From: Acholeplasmatales bacterium
GTDB taxonomy: Bacteria > Bacillota_I > Bacilli_A > Acholeplasmatales > Acholeplasmataceae
Reading direction: 5' to 3'
Length of the DNA: 47,719 nucleotides
Assembly (NCBI GenBank): GCA_003249785.1
Contig: QKIB01000044.1
Coordinates: 1-47,719, forward strand
A program made the translations under genes and the position numbers. Below the pieces are notes generated by a model that saw only the letters and a list, made by a program, of their open reading frames with translations, did no database searches and was not told the origin of the DNA. Positions 1 to 8,891 of the stretch are shown one piece after another. Numbering within the stretch: the stretch's first letter is position 1; every line of letters starts with the position of its first letter.

Positions 1-1
1 T

Positions 2-709
2 ACTAAACCCGTCTTCTTTAATTGGTTCAATTTCAAATTTGCATCTTATGAAATCATGACCGTGACGATTGAAGTTCCTTCATCATGGATTCTAAGTTAT
101 AACTTCTCAAGTGATACTGGCGATATTATTTATACTGAGGGACCAAGTGATGCCAACAGTATAGCAATTGACACTAGTACAGGTAAAGTTCAGATTGATC
201 AGGTCAATATGACATCATTAAATATCCATTTAGAAACAGGAAATGCCATTTTATCAAATCTTGAGTTATCTGGAAATCTACAGAATAATAGTTCAACTGG
301 TTCCATTTCACTCAATCATGTTGATGCTCAAACGATTGTCCTAGATACAGAAACTGGAAGAATCACCGTTGATTATGCGACAGCGTCAGTATTCACTGCT
401 GGAACGAGCACAGGTAGAATCCAGATTTCTCATACAGATGTGATTGGAGCACTGACAGCGACAACTTCAACAGGTCATATGGTCTTAACAGATTCGACGG
501 CATCATCATTTGATCTAGCGACCGATACAGGAGGTGTTGAATTCAATCAATCTACGCCTATGGATTTAAGATATGATTTGAGTACAAGCACCGGTGATAT
601 TACTGTCAATGGTAATGATCAAGGCAACAAACATCAAACGAGCACAGGGACGATCTTATTGAAAATCACAACAAGCACTGGCGATATTACGATTAGTGTA
701 CAAGTTTAA
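2..709 (+). CDS. DUF4097-type beta-helix surface/adhesin-like protein, 5' partial
   Basis: The frame is open from the window edge, so the true start lies upstream. An ATG at 56 is internal and has no ribosome binding site. The visible part is about 235 residues made of a repeating unit of 19-21 residues, each centred on a [ST]-T-G turn; counted from the ATG at 56, the glycines fall at 22, 43, 62, 82, 101, 120, 140, 159 and 180. This is the signature of the right-handed beta-helix of DUF4097 (putative adhesin) proteins. Members often carry an N-terminal membrane anchor or a SHOCT/DUF1700 partner, which is not visible here. The precise function is unknown. A strong terminator overlaps the stop codon, so this is the last gene of its operon. 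Confidence 0.75.
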   Translation, partial: TKPVFFNWFNFKFASYEIMTVTIEVPSSWILSYNFSSDTGDIIYTEGPSDANSIAIDTSTGKVQIDQVNMTSLNIHLETGNAILSNLELSGNLQNNSSTGSISLNHVDAQTIVLDTETGRITVDYATASVFTAGTSTGRIQISHTDVIGALTATTSTGHMVLTDSTASSFDLATDTGGVEFNQSTPMDLRYDLSTSTGDITVNGNDQGNKHQTSTGTILLKITTSTGDITISVQV

Positions 710-725
710 TCTTGTGCACTTTTTT
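696..725 (+). terminator. Intrinsic terminator of the DUF4097 gene
   Basis: A 9-bp stem (696-704 with 711-719, one G-U pair) has a 6-nt loop and is followed by six T. The 5' arm lies inside the last codons of the gene. Confidence 0.85.
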
Positions 726-776
726 ATTTATAAAATAAAATATGATTCATACTTGCTTTATTCCCCTTCTAATTTG

Positions 777-785
777 TGCTACAAT
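777..785 (+). promoter_or_regulatory. Extended -10 promoter for the pepV operon
   Basis: TG-C-TACAAT is an extended -10 element (TGN plus -10 hexamer). No good -35 is seen at 17 bp. Transcription would start near 792, giving a very short leader. Confidence 0.55.
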
Positions 786-805
786 GAAAAGAGGAGATGA
801 TATTT

Positions 806-2185
806 ATGTCGATAAATTTTAAAGATGAAGTTTTAAAAAGAAAAGATGATATAATCAATGATTTGACTCGTTTGATCAAGATCAATTCAGAATTGACAAC
901 ATTTGATCCCAATCGTAAAAATGCTCCCTTTGGAGAAGGTATTAAAGAAGCATTGGATATGATGCTTTCCTTAGGTGAGAAAGATGGTTTCAAAACTGTC
1001 AATCTTGATGGATATGCTGGGCATATCGAATATGGAGAACAAAAAGATTTTGTTGGTATGATTGGACATTTGGATGTCGTACCTGCTGGTAATGACTGGA
1101 CCTATGAACCATATGGCGCTGAAATTCATCATGGTAGAATGTATGGACGTGGAACTGAAGATGACAAGGGACCAACAATAGCTGCATATTATGCGTTAAA
1201 GATTCTTAAAGAACTGAACGTACCTTTATCCAAACGTATCAAGCTGATTCTCGGAAATGATGAAGAAACATCATGGAGATGTATGCGTCATTATTTCAGT
1301 GTTTATCCTGAAGCACCAGTTTCCGGATTTATTCCAGATGCTGATTTTCCACTCATCTATGCTGAAAAAGGCATATCAAGAATTTTAGTTCAGGGACAAT
1401 TGGATTCAGAAGTTTTACTTTCAGTCAGTGGCGGATTCAGAGACAATATGGTTCCAGATTATGCATCTGCTGAACTCAATCCTGTTAAAGATTTTGAAAA
1501 ATCATTCAAGGTATTCTTGAAGAAAAAAGAGTATGAAGGTCATATCGATCATAAAAATGGACATCTCATCGTTAAAGTAGTAGGTAAGAGTGCACATGGT
1601 TCTACACCACAATACGGTGAAAATGCCATTGATCGTCTCTTTGAATTCTTGATTGAAGAAAAGATTGATCATCCTTTGGTACACCTTGTTGAAAAATATC
1701 TGATTCATGATATCCATGGTACAAAACTCGGTGTGGATTATCATGATGAAGAAATGGGTTATTTGACCAATAATCTTGGTGTCATTTCATCAGAAAATGG
1801 AACGTATACGATTCGCTTGAATCTCAGATATCCAAATGGAGTCGACTTCGATAATGTTGTTTCAGAAATCGCAAAAGCTGTTTCAGAATTTGGTGCAACA
1901 GTTAAAGTGGATTCACATCAGAAATTGTTATATAAGGATCCAAAATCTCCTTTGGTTCAAACATTGATGAATGTCTATATCAAGCACACAGGAGACAAGA
2001 AGGCGAAACCCATCAATATTGGTGGAGGTACGTTTGCAAGAGCGATGCCCAATTGTGTAGCTTTTGGACCTCATTTTTTGGATAAGCCAACCTATATTCA
2101 CCAAAAGAATGAATTCATCGATCTTGATGATCTCTTGATGGCAACAGCCATTTACACAGAAGCACTTTACGAACTTTCAAAATAA
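806..2185 (+). CDS. pepV: M20-family dipeptidase PepV (Sapep)
   Basis: This is a cytoplasmic metal-dependent dipeptidase that cleaves dipeptides from imported peptides, of the PepV/Sapep type in the M20 family. At 459 aa it matches the family size. Metal and catalytic motifs are visible: GHLDVV around residue 88, GTEDDKGP around 120, NDEETSW around 151-157, and a C-terminal IHQKNEF. A lid-domain insertion lies between the two halves of the catalytic domain. I chose the ATG at 806 because GAGGAG at 791-796 is 9 nt upstream; the in-frame ATG at 797 abuts that site and is too close. It is first in an operon with thyA, which begins 11 nt after the stop. Confidence 0.9.
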   Translation: MSINFKDEVLKRKDDIINDLTRLIKINSELTTFDPNRKNAPFGEGIKEALDMMLSLGEKDGFKTVNLDGYAGHIEYGEQKDFVGMIGHLDVVPAGNDWTYEPYGAEIHHGRMYGRGTEDDKGPTIAAYYALKILKELNVPLSKRIKLILGNDEETSWRCMRHYFSVYPEAPVSGFIPDADFPLIYAEKGISRILVQGQLDSEVLLSVSGGFRDNMVPDYASAELNPVKDFEKSFKVFLKKKEYEGHIDHKNGHLIVKVVGKSAHGSTPQYGENAIDRLFEFLIEEKIDHPLVHLVEKYLIHDIHGTKLGVDYHDEEMGYLTNNLGVISSENGTYTIRLNLRYPNGVDFDNVVSEIAKAVSEFGATVKVDSHQKLLYKDPKSPLVQTLMNVYIKHTGDKKAKPINIGGGTFARAMPNCVAFGPHFLDKPTYIHQKNEFIDLDDLLMATAIYTEALYELSK

Positions 2186-2196
2186 CGGAGGACTTC

Positions 2197-3063
2197 ATGA
2201 AAGCGTATCTCGATTTATGTCAGCATGTCATGAACCATGGCAGTTTTAAGATGGATCGCACCGGAACAGGAACCAAAAGTGTTTTTGGTTATCAAATGCG
2301 ATACGACTTGAGCGAAGGCTTTCCTTTGCTGACAACAAAAAAAGTTCATCTTAAATCAATCATTCATGAACTTTTATGGTTCATCAAAGGAGATACCAAC
2401 ATCAAATATCTCGTGGATCATGATGTTCGGATTTGGAATGAATGGCCGTATAAAGCCTTCACAACAAGCAAAGACTATCAGAATGAAACCATGGATGATT
2501 ACGTAAACAAAATCAAAACAGATCCTGAGTTTGCCAAAAAACATGGTGAATTGGGACCTGTTTATGGTGCTCAATGGCGTAACTTCAATGGGGTGGATCA
2601 ACTTAGCTATATCCTAAATGAAATCCATAACAATCCAGATTCAAGACGAATGATCTTGAGTGCTTGGAATCCTGCTGAAATCAAGGACATGGCACTACCT
2701 CCTTGTCATACGCTCATTCAGTTTTATGTTAGAGATGGAAAGCTTTCTCTTCAACTTTATCAACGTAGTGCCGATATTTTCTTAGGCGTACCATTCAATA
2801 TTGCATCATATGCTTTGTTGCTTATGATGGTTGCTCAAGTGACACACTTGAAACCTGGTGAATTTGTTCATACTTTAGGGGATGCGCATATCTATCAAAA
2901 CCATTTTGAACAAATTGAATTGCAGTTATCAAGAACACCAAGAGCATTACCTCAAATGAAAATCAACCCTGAAATTACTTCATTATTCGATTTTAAATTT
3001 GAAGATTTTGAACTCGTGAACTATGATCCATATCCTGCAATCAAAGGCAAGGTGGCTGTATGA
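2197..3063 (+). CDS. thyA: Thymidylate synthase
   Basis: It methylates dUMP to dTMP using 5,10-methylene-tetrahydrofolate, leaving dihydrofolate. It has 288 aa. The catalytic cysteine is Cys170 in ALPPCH, preceded by the phosphate-binding [11 protein letters not shown]. The N-terminal RTGTGT motif is present. Length is between the E. coli form (264) and the L. casei form with a long insert (316); a partial insert is visible around residues 85-118. The Shine-Dalgarno is GGAGG 6 nt before the ATG. The gene overlaps folA by ATGA, the usual translational coupling of these two enzymes. dCMP deaminase at 23.1 kb can supply its substrate dUMP. Confidence 0.97.
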   Translation: MKAYLDLCQHVMNHGSFKMDRTGTGTKSVFGYQMRYDLSEGFPLLTTKKVHLKSIIHELLWFIKGDTNIKYLVDHDVRIWNEWPYKAFTTSKDYQNETMDDYVNKIKTDPEFAKKHGELGPVYGAQWRNFNGVDQLSYILNEIHNNPDSRRMILSAWNPAEIKDMALPPCHTLIQFYVRDGKLSLQLYQRSADIFLGVPFNIASYALLLMMVAQVTHLKPGEFVHTLGDAHIYQNHFEQIELQLSRTPRALPQMKINPEITSLFDFKFEDFELVNYDPYPAIKGKVAV

Positions 3064-3533
3064 TTTCGATGATTTGGGCGATGGACGAAAATTGGTTGAT
3101 TGGTAAAGACAATCTTTTGCCATGGCATTATCCTAAGGATCTTGCCTACTTCAAAAGTCACACAAAAGAGTGTGCTGTTCTGATGGGTGATATGACGTAT
3201 CAATCCTTGAAATCCTATTATGTTAAAAAACCTATGCCATTTAAAAAAGTTTATGTTGCCAACATCAATGATGCATCATATCCTGATGCAACTCATGTAA
3301 AAGATTTGTTTACTTTCCTAAAGGAAACTAGTGAAGATGTCATGGTGATTGGTGGAAAAACAATTTATCAACTTGCATTGCCTTATGCAGACCGTCTCTA
3401 TATTACGTATATACTTAAGACTCATGAAGGCAATGTTTATTTCCCAAGATTTAATCTTGGAGCATTTAGACTGTTGACTTATCAGATCGAGGATGGTCTC
3501 ATTTTCTCGGTTTATGAAAGGATCACATCATGA
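3060..3533 (+). CDS. folA: Dihydrofolate reductase
   Basis: It reduces the dihydrofolate made by ThyA back to tetrahydrofolate with NADPH. It has 157 aa, the normal size. Visible features are the N-terminal strand with WAMD, the substrate-binding Asp27 in PKDLAYFK, and the NADPH-binding VIGGKTIY. It starts in a 4-nt ATGA overlap with thyA and ends in another with plsC, so the three are translationally coupled. Confidence 0.95.
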   Translation: MISMIWAMDENWLIGKDNLLPWHYPKDLAYFKSHTKECAVLMGDMTYQSLKSYYVKKPMPFKKVYVANINDASYPDATHVKDLFTFLKETSEDVMVIGGKTIYQLALPYADRLYITYILKTHEGNVYFPRFNLGAFRLLTYQIEDGLIFSVYERITS

Positions 3534-4321
3534 TTTCTGCTTTATTTTTAATTTTTTGGTTTTCAACAACATATTTTCTGACCGTGTGGGTAGGTAATCT
3601 CTATTTGATTCCTGTCTGGTTCATTCTGTCCTATTTTGCAGGGTTGATTGGCATTGTACTCTTTCTATTCATTAATTTACCCATCATGAAATGGACAAAA
3701 GTAACTAATCCATATAAGACTTATGTGACACGATCTGTTGCAGCTTGTATGAATCATTTCGTCTTAAGACTCAACATCAGTGTCGAAGGACTTGAACATG
3801 TGCCAAAAACAGGTCGATTGACCATTTATGCCAACCACAAATCTTATGCTGATCCTTTTATCATCATGGAAATCATGAAGCATCCAGCAACGTTTACACC
3901 TAAACTCAGCATCTTTTCAATTCCATTGATTGGAACATGGTTAAAGTACCTTGGGGCATTCCCTATCGATCGGTCATCTAATCGGAATACTGCTAAAAGT
4001 ATGGTAGATGCCATCAAAGTGGTCAAAGACGGTATGGGCATGATTATTTTCCCTGAAGGTGGTATCAAGGATCGTAACGAAGAAAAGATGGTTGCTATGA
4101 GAGCTGGTGCTTATCGTGTAGCGATGAAAGCTGGTGCGGATATGCTTCCTATCAGTTTACAAGGAACAACCAATATCAAATATCGAGCACCTTTCAGATC
4201 GACAAAGATTAAGGTAATTATTCATCCTATCGTCAAATATGACGATGTGAAAGAACTAGCAACTGCTGATATTGCTGATAAAATGTTTCATATCATCAAT
4301 AATCATTTAGAAAATGTTTAA
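3530..4321 (+). CDS. plsC: 1-acyl-sn-glycerol-3-phosphate acyltransferase (PlsC family)
   Basis: It acylates lysophosphatidic acid to phosphatidic acid in membrane lipid synthesis. It has 263 aa. Two hydrophobic segments lie near residues 3-25 and 28-52. The acyltransferase motif NHKSYAD (HX4D) is followed by the substrate motif FPEGG. It acts at the cytoplasmic face of the membrane. It is the last gene of the pepV-thyA-folA-plsC operon, overlapping folA by ATGA and followed by a terminator. Specificity for LPA over other lysolipids is inferred from family membership only. Confidence 0.9.
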   Translation: MISALFLIFWFSTTYFLTVWVGNLYLIPVWFILSYFAGLIGIVLFLFINLPIMKWTKVTNPYKTYVTRSVAACMNHFVLRLNISVEGLEHVPKTGRLTIYANHKSYADPFIIMEIMKHPATFTPKLSIFSIPLIGTWLKYLGAFPIDRSSNRNTAKSMVDAIKVVKDGMGMIIFPEGGIKDRNEEKMVAMRAGAYRVAMKAGADMLPISLQGTTNIKYRAPFRSTKIKVIIHPIVKYDDVKELATADIADKMFHIINNHLENV

Positions 4322-4332
4322 TCTAAAACAGT

Positions 4333-4358
4333 CCTCTTGGAAACAAGAGGTTTTTTTT
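4333..4358 (+). terminator. Terminator of the pepV-plsC operon
   Basis: A 7-bp stem (CCTCTTG / CAAGAGG) with a GAAA tetraloop is followed by eight T. Confidence 0.92.
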
Positions 4359-4366
4359 ATGTATCC

Positions 4367-4395
4367 TTGGAGATTCGCTAATTTTCAGGTATAAT
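4367..4395 (+). promoter_or_regulatory. Promoter of the DUF1576 gene
   Basis: The -10 is a perfect TATAAT (4390-4395). The -35 is TTGGAG (4367-4372) with 17-bp spacing. The leader is about 70 nt. Confidence 0.65.
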
Positions 4396-4475
4396 ATGAG
4401 GTACAAGAAGAAAAATGCTGCTATGCCATCCTTTGTATCTTTCCAATGATGAATTCAATTGAAAGGAAATAAATC

Positions 4476-5762
4476 ATGACACAACACATTCTAAGTTTTA
4501 TGAAACGCAATCTTGCTATTATGCTTTTGTTAGTTGGACTTCTGGTCATTATGATTGTTGAACCTTTACCGACACTTTTAAGTAGGTATAGGCAAATTTT
4601 AACAAGCAGTTCAGTTTTATTATCTGACTATCTTTATATTGGTGGCTTAGGGGCTACATTGTTCAATGTGCTTTTGACCATTTTGGTCAACATGCTCATC
4701 CTCAAGTGGATGAAGGTCGAAGTCACCGGACCTATTTTTGCCTGCTTACTCACGATAGCGGGTTTTGCTTTTTTTGGGAAGAACCTTTATAATGCTCTGC
4801 CTTTGTATTTAGGTGTTTACCTTTATTGCAAAGCAACCAGAGCTGACTGCAAAGATCATATATTGGTCTTTTTGCTTTCTTCAGGGATTTCACCTGTGAT
4901 CAGTTTCATGGCATTTGGTGCTGGATTTCCTATCTATATCGGATTACCTATTGGGATTATGATCGGGATTGCAATAGGATTTATATTGCCAGCATTTAAT
5001 ATTGATTCGATGAAATTCCACCAAGGTTATAATTTGTATAATACTGGATTTTCGATGGGCGTTATCTCTATGATCTTAACTGGTATACTCACATCTTTTG
5101 GATTGACAATCACCAGAGGTGAGAACCTAAGCCATGATTATCATGAGATTTTGCTTATCGCTATTTTAGTGATTTCAGTTTTAGCGATTGCGGTAGCGTT
5201 TGTGATGAATAAGCATGTTTTGAAGAAATATCCTAAACTCCTTAATGACTCAGGCAGATTATTATCTGATTTTACGGGTAAGTATGGGTTAGATGTTGGT
5301 TTCTTGAATGTAGGTGTCATGGGATTGATCAGTGCATTGATTATCTATGTTGCAAAGATAGAAATCAATGGACCAGTGATGGGTGCTGTGCTCACGATTT
5401 TAGGATTTTCCGTCTTTGGAAAGCATCCATTGAATGCACTACCTGTGATTGTTGGAGCAATATTGGCTATTGAGCTCACCCCTCTGGATTGGACGATAGG
5501 ATCGACACTTTCTGTATTGTTTGTTACTGGACTTGCGCCTCTTGCAGGTCAGTTCGGCATTATCGCTGGATTAATTGCAGGCTTTTTACATGTGCTCATT
5601 ACACCACTTGCATTGAATTTCCAAGGCGGATTCGATTTATACAACAATGGCTTTGCTGCGGGGTTTGTCGCTGCACTTTTATCACCGATTTATGGTGTTT
5701 TATTCAAATCTAGAGACAATAGTGTGAAATGGAATAGGCTATTTCCAATTAAGACAGAATAA
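4476..5762 (+). CDS. DUF1576-family multi-pass membrane protein with internal duplication
   Basis: This 428-aa integral membrane protein has about 10-12 hydrophobic segments and resembles the DUF1576 family of clostridia; its function is not established. The two halves look like a tandem duplication. GPIFACLLTIAGFAFFGK (85-102) matches GPVMGAVLTILGFSVFGK (299-316), NALP recurs at 106 and 320, and LYNTGF (187) matches LYNNGF (388). This resembles transporters built from two repeats with conserved polar motifs inside the membrane. The start is supported by GAAAGGA 9 nt upstream. It has its own promoter and a terminator shared with the convergent phosphatase gene. The substrate cannot be inferred. 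Confidence 0.75.
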   Translation: MTQHILSFMKRNLAIMLLLVGLLVIMIVEPLPTLLSRYRQILTSSSVLLSDYLYIGGLGATLFNVLLTILVNMLILKWMKVEVTGPIFACLLTIAGFAFFGKNLYNALPLYLGVYLYCKATRADCKDHILVFLLSSGISPVISFMAFGAGFPIYIGLPIGIMIGIAIGFILPAFNIDSMKFHQGYNLYNTGFSMGVISMILTGILTSFGLTITRGENLSHDYHEILLIAILVISVLAIAVAFVMNKHVLKKYPKLLNDSGRLLSDFTGKYGLDVGFLNVGVMGLISALIIYVAKIEINGPVMGAVLTILGFSVFGKHPLNALPVIVGAILAIELTPLDWTIGSTLSVLFVTGLAPLAGQFGIIAGLIAGFLHVLITPLALNFQGGFDLYNNGFAAGFVAALLSPIYGVLFKSRDNSVKWNRLFPIKTE

Positions 5763-5781
5763 AAAAAAGGCAAAGCCTTTT
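5761..5781. terminator. Bidirectional terminator between convergent genes
   Basis: A 7-bp stem AAAAGGC / GCCTTTT has a 3-nt loop. On the minus strand it is followed by a long T run, so it mainly ends the histidine phosphatase gene. It follows the DUF1576 stop directly on the plus strand. Confidence 0.75.
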
Positions 5782-6340
5782 ATGTGATAATCATTTTGAT
5801 TTGTTCTTTATTGACTTCAAAATAGAATATATCAGTATTTTGGATGAAGTCTGTGAATGCATAATGTGAAGGATCAACAATGATTCTTAGTGCTTTAATC
5901 ACATGGGAATGAGCAACGAGCAATACCTTTTGATCACCTAGATCTTCTTGAAGTTTGAAAACTGCTTTTTTGACACGCTTGATTAATTTATGATCATCTT
6001 CATAACCCTCATGACTATAACCTTCAGCTCTGGTTTGTGGCATGGCAATTTCAACAGGACATCCATCAAGTTTTGCAAAATCACGTTCTATGAAGGATGG
6101 TTCAATACGAATCGGATGTTTGTACTTCAGTTTCTTTGCAATAATATAAGCAGTTTCTAATGAACGAGATAAAGGCGAGGATGCGATTACATCAAAACGC
6201 TCGCTTTTTTCATATAACAATTTAGCAAGTATTTTAGCCTGAACTTTTCCTGTTTCATTCAAGGGTATATTGACTCTACCTTGAACGATTCCGTGGAGAT
6301 TATAATATGTTTGGCCATGTCTAACAACTGCAAGTATCAT
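5780..6340 (-). CDS. Histidine phosphatase superfamily (phosphoglycerate-mutase-like) protein
   Basis: This 186-aa cytoplasmic enzyme of the branch-1 histidine phosphatase fold has the N-terminal RHGQT motif (catalytic His), then SSPLSRSLETA, and a second catalytic His in VAHSHVI, where VSHGGVI is more usual. Members are cofactor-dependent phosphoglycerate mutases, cobalamin or sugar-phosphate phosphatases. At this size a phosphatase is more likely than glycolytic mutase; the substrate is unknown. AGAGGG lies 5 nt before the ATG. It is monocistronic and divergent from pdp. Confidence 0.8.
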   Translation of the reverse strand: MILAVVRHGQTYYNLHGIVQGRVNIPLNETGKVQAKILAKLLYEKSERFDVIASSPLSRSLETAYIIAKKLKYKHPIRIEPSFIERDFAKLDGCPVEIAMPQTRAEGYSHEGYEDDHKLIKRVKKAVFKLQEDLGDQKVLLVAHSHVIKALRIIVDPSHYAFTDFIQNTDIFYFEVNKEQIKMIIT

Positions 6341-6362
6341 GATATCCCTCTTTCACCACCTC

Positions 6363-6395
6363 ATTATAACATAATGAGCGACATTATGATAAAAT
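6363..6395. promoter_or_regulatory. Divergent promoter region with a palindrome
   Basis: A minus-strand TATAAT (plus 6363-6368) serves the phosphatase gene. A plus-strand TAAAAT (6390-6395) may serve pdp. Between them lies a 6-bp inverted repeat ATAATG-5-CATTAT (6371-6387), a possible operator. Confidence 0.4.
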
Positions 6396-6415
6396 AGATT
6401 TAAGGAGGCGAGATT

Positions 6416-7711
6416 ATGCACATCGTAGATTTAATCGCCAAAAAACGAGATGGTTATCCATTAACCAAAGAAGAAATAGAATTCATCATTCAAGGGTATA
6501 CCAAAGGTAAGATTCCTGATTATCAAATCAGTGCATTACTGATGGCTATCTATTTTGAAAACATGAATGATGAAGAATCCACATATCTGGCACTCGCTAT
6601 GCGTGATTCTGGAGATTCAATTGATTTAAGTGAGATTCCTGGCATCAAGGTTGATAAACACTCCACCGGTGGTGTTGGTGACAAAGTCACGTTGGTCTTA
6701 GGACCTCTTTTGGCAAGTCTAGGCGTCAAATTCGCCAAAATGAGCGGACGTGGACTCGGACATACCGGAGGAACGATTGACAAATTAGAAAGTATTCCTG
6801 GTTATCAAGTTGTTCTTGAGGCAGAAGATTTTATCGAACAAGTCAAAAAAATAGGGATTGCAATTGTCGGGCAAAGTGGAGATGTCGCACCTGCTGACAA
6901 GAAACTTTATGCACTGCGTGATGTTACAGCAACTGTAGAATGTATTCCTCTGATTGCAAGCAGCATCATGTCTAAAAAACTAGCAAGTGGTGCTGATGCT
7001 ATCGTTTTAGATGTCAAAGTCGGACATGGCGCATTCATGAAAACTGAAGCAGATGCTGTCAAACTTGCAAAATTGATGGTTGAAATCGGTAAATTAGCAG
7101 GTAAGAAAGTGACCGCTCTACTGACAGGTATGGATGAACCACTCGGTCATAAGATCGGCAATGCACTTGAAGTTTATGAAGCCATTGAAACGTTAAATGG
7201 AGAAGGTCCTAAAGATCTTGTTGATGTAACTGTCGAAATTGGGGCACATTTACTTTTAGATGCACAAATTGAAACTGATTTTGAAGTGGCAAAAGTTAAA
7301 CTTCAAGAAGCGTTGCAAAACGGAACTGCTTATGAAAAATTCCTAGAACTCGTTGAAGCTCAAGGTGGTGATTTGGATCGTTTAGATGATCCAAGTTTAT
7401 TGTTGTCAAAAAATACAGTTGAAGTGCTTTCTGAAAAAGAAGGATATGTCATGGACATCAATGCACTGGATATCGGAAAAGCAGCCATGAGATTGGGTGC
7501 TGGACGTGAAACCAAAGAAGATACGATCGATCTTGATGTTGGTCTTGATTTACATAAAAAGATCGGCTCTTATGTTAAGAAGGGTGAAAGCATAGCTACG
7601 CTCTATGTTAGAGAAAAAGGTATTGATGAAGCGAAGTCTCTGATTTTAAATGCCATATCCATAGGCAATCAGGAAAAGCATATCGTTTTGATCAAACAAA
7701 CCATTAAGTGA
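6416..7711 (+). CDS. pdp: Pyrimidine-nucleoside phosphorylase
   Basis: It splits thymidine, uridine or deoxyuridine with phosphate into base and (deoxy)ribose-1-phosphate. It has 431 aa. Family signatures are KHSTGGVGDK (phosphate binding, residues ~82-91), the glycine-rich SGRGLGHTGGT, and a C-terminal PYNP domain. Pyrimidine specificity rather than strict thymidine specificity is the usual assignment for Firmicutes members of this length. AAGGAGG precedes the ATG. DeoB at 44.6 kb can process its product, so salvage genes are dispersed in this window. Confidence 0.93.
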   Translation: MHIVDLIAKKRDGYPLTKEEIEFIIQGYTKGKIPDYQISALLMAIYFENMNDEESTYLALAMRDSGDSIDLSEIPGIKVDKHSTGGVGDKVTLVLGPLLASLGVKFAKMSGRGLGHTGGTIDKLESIPGYQVVLEAEDFIEQVKKIGIAIVGQSGDVAPADKKLYALRDVTATVECIPLIASSIMSKKLASGADAIVLDVKVGHGAFMKTEADAVKLAKLMVEIGKLAGKKVTALLTGMDEPLGHKIGNALEVYEAIETLNGEGPKDLVDVTVEIGAHLLLDAQIETDFEVAKVKLQEALQNGTAYEKFLELVEAQGGDLDRLDDPSLLLSKNTVEVLSEKEGYVMDINALDIGKAAMRLGAGRETKEDTIDLDVGLDLHKKIGSYVKKGESIATLYVREKGIDEAKSLILNAISIGNQEKHIVLIKQTIK

Positions 7712-7715
7712 ACCG

Positions 7716-8825
7716 ATGATGATCTTAAAACCAAATTACAGAAACTCAATCCTCAATGTTTCAACAACCATTCTGAAACATTATCATGCACAAAGCAATT
7801 TTGTGTCTATTCCAGTCTTAGAAGAAGCACTCAAAGATAATCCAAAACATGTTGTTTTGGTTCTTTTGGATGGAATGGGGATCAATATCATCAATCAATT
7901 TCTGAAACCTGATGATTTCTTGAGAAAAAACGTCAAACAAGTGATTACTTCAGTCTTTCCACCCACCACGGTTGCAGCAACCAATAGTGTTTTATCCGGA
8001 TTACCTCCAATTTCTACAGGATATGTCGGATGGGTTCAGTATTTTAAGAATGAAAAAACAAATGCAATTGTCTTTTTGAATGAAGATTTCTATGATAAAT
8101 CCGTTAAGTATGATAAAGTCTTAAGAGATACATACTTAAAGTACCCTACCATTTATGAAAGGATTCAAAGACATAGTCCTGATGTGAAGACTTATGAACT
8201 ATTTCCAGCTTTCAGATCTGATGGTTATGAATCTTTAGATAAGCAAATAGAACGGGTGTTGGAAATTACGGCACTCGATGAACAGAGTTTCACCTATGTC
8301 TATTGGACGGAACCGGATTTAACTCAGCATGATTATGGAATCGATGCAGAAGAAACCAAAGCCAAACTGATCGAATTGAACAAGTCCATGACTAACTTAT
8401 CAAAAAAAATAAATCAAGATACAGTCATGATCGTCATAGCAGATCATGGATTAACCAATGTTGAAGGTATTGATTTATTTGATGATAAAGCCTTAATGTC
8501 ATTACTCAGAAGAAAACCATCCATGGAACCTAGAGCGACAAGCTTCTTTATTAAAAAGTTCAAGAAAGATAAATTCTTACGACTTTTCCATGATAAATAT
8601 GGAGAGTACTTTCAGTTGATGACCAGAGAAGAACTCATTGATTCCAGACTCATGGGATCCGGATATCAACATGAACTTCTTGAATCTTTTATCGGTGATT
8701 ATGTCGCAATCTCAATTTCAAATAAAATGTTCAATTTCAAAGAACACTCAAGATTTAAAGGGCATCATGCAGGACTTACTCAAGATGAGATGGAAGTCCC
8801 ATTGATCATTTATAAAAAAGAATAA
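7716..8825 (+). CDS. Alkaline-phosphatase-superfamily phosphodiesterase/nucleotide pyrophosphatase-like protein
   Basis: It has 369 aa and no obvious signal peptide. The metalloenzyme core motifs are present: VLLDGMG (metal Asp), the nucleophile region TVAATNSVLSG (Thr candidate), YWTEPDLTQHDYG (Asp/His metal ligands), and IADHG followed by a C-terminal GHHAG. This fits type I phosphodiesterase/nucleotide pyrophosphatase relatives. The start follows pdp by 4 nt with only a weak AAGTGA site, so it probably depends on coupling to pdp. The substrate is unknown; the context suggests nucleotide or sugar-phosphate turnover. Confidence 0.78.
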   Translation: MMILKPNYRNSILNVSTTILKHYHAQSNFVSIPVLEEALKDNPKHVVLVLLDGMGINIINQFLKPDDFLRKNVKQVITSVFPPTTVAATNSVLSGLPPISTGYVGWVQYFKNEKTNAIVFLNEDFYDKSVKYDKVLRDTYLKYPTIYERIQRHSPDVKTYELFPAFRSDGYESLDKQIERVLEITALDEQSFTYVYWTEPDLTQHDYGIDAEETKAKLIELNKSMTNLSKKINQDTVMIVIADHGLTNVEGIDLFDDKALMSLLRRKPSMEPRATSFFIKKFKKDKFLRLFHDKYGEYFQLMTREELIDSRLMGSGYQHELLESFIGDYVAISISNKMFNFKEHSRFKGHHAGLTQDEMEVPLIIYKKE

Positions 8826-8849
8826 GACGACATTTCGTCTTATTTTTTT
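8821..8849 (+). terminator. Terminator of the pdp operon
   Basis: A perfect 10-bp stem (8821-8830 / 8835-8844) has a CATT loop and a T run. It overlaps the stop codon of the upstream gene. Confidence 0.92.
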
Positions 8850-8854
8850 GCAAA

Positions 8855-8883
8855 GAAAAAAGGCTTAGCTAAGCCAAGCCTTT
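8855..8883 (-). terminator. Terminator of the stomatin/NfeD operon
   Basis: An 8-bp stem AAAGGCTT / AAGCCTTT (8859-8866 with 8876-8883) gives a T run when read on the minus strand. It lies just after the stomatin stop. Confidence 0.85.
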
Positions 8884-8891
8884 GCATTTTT

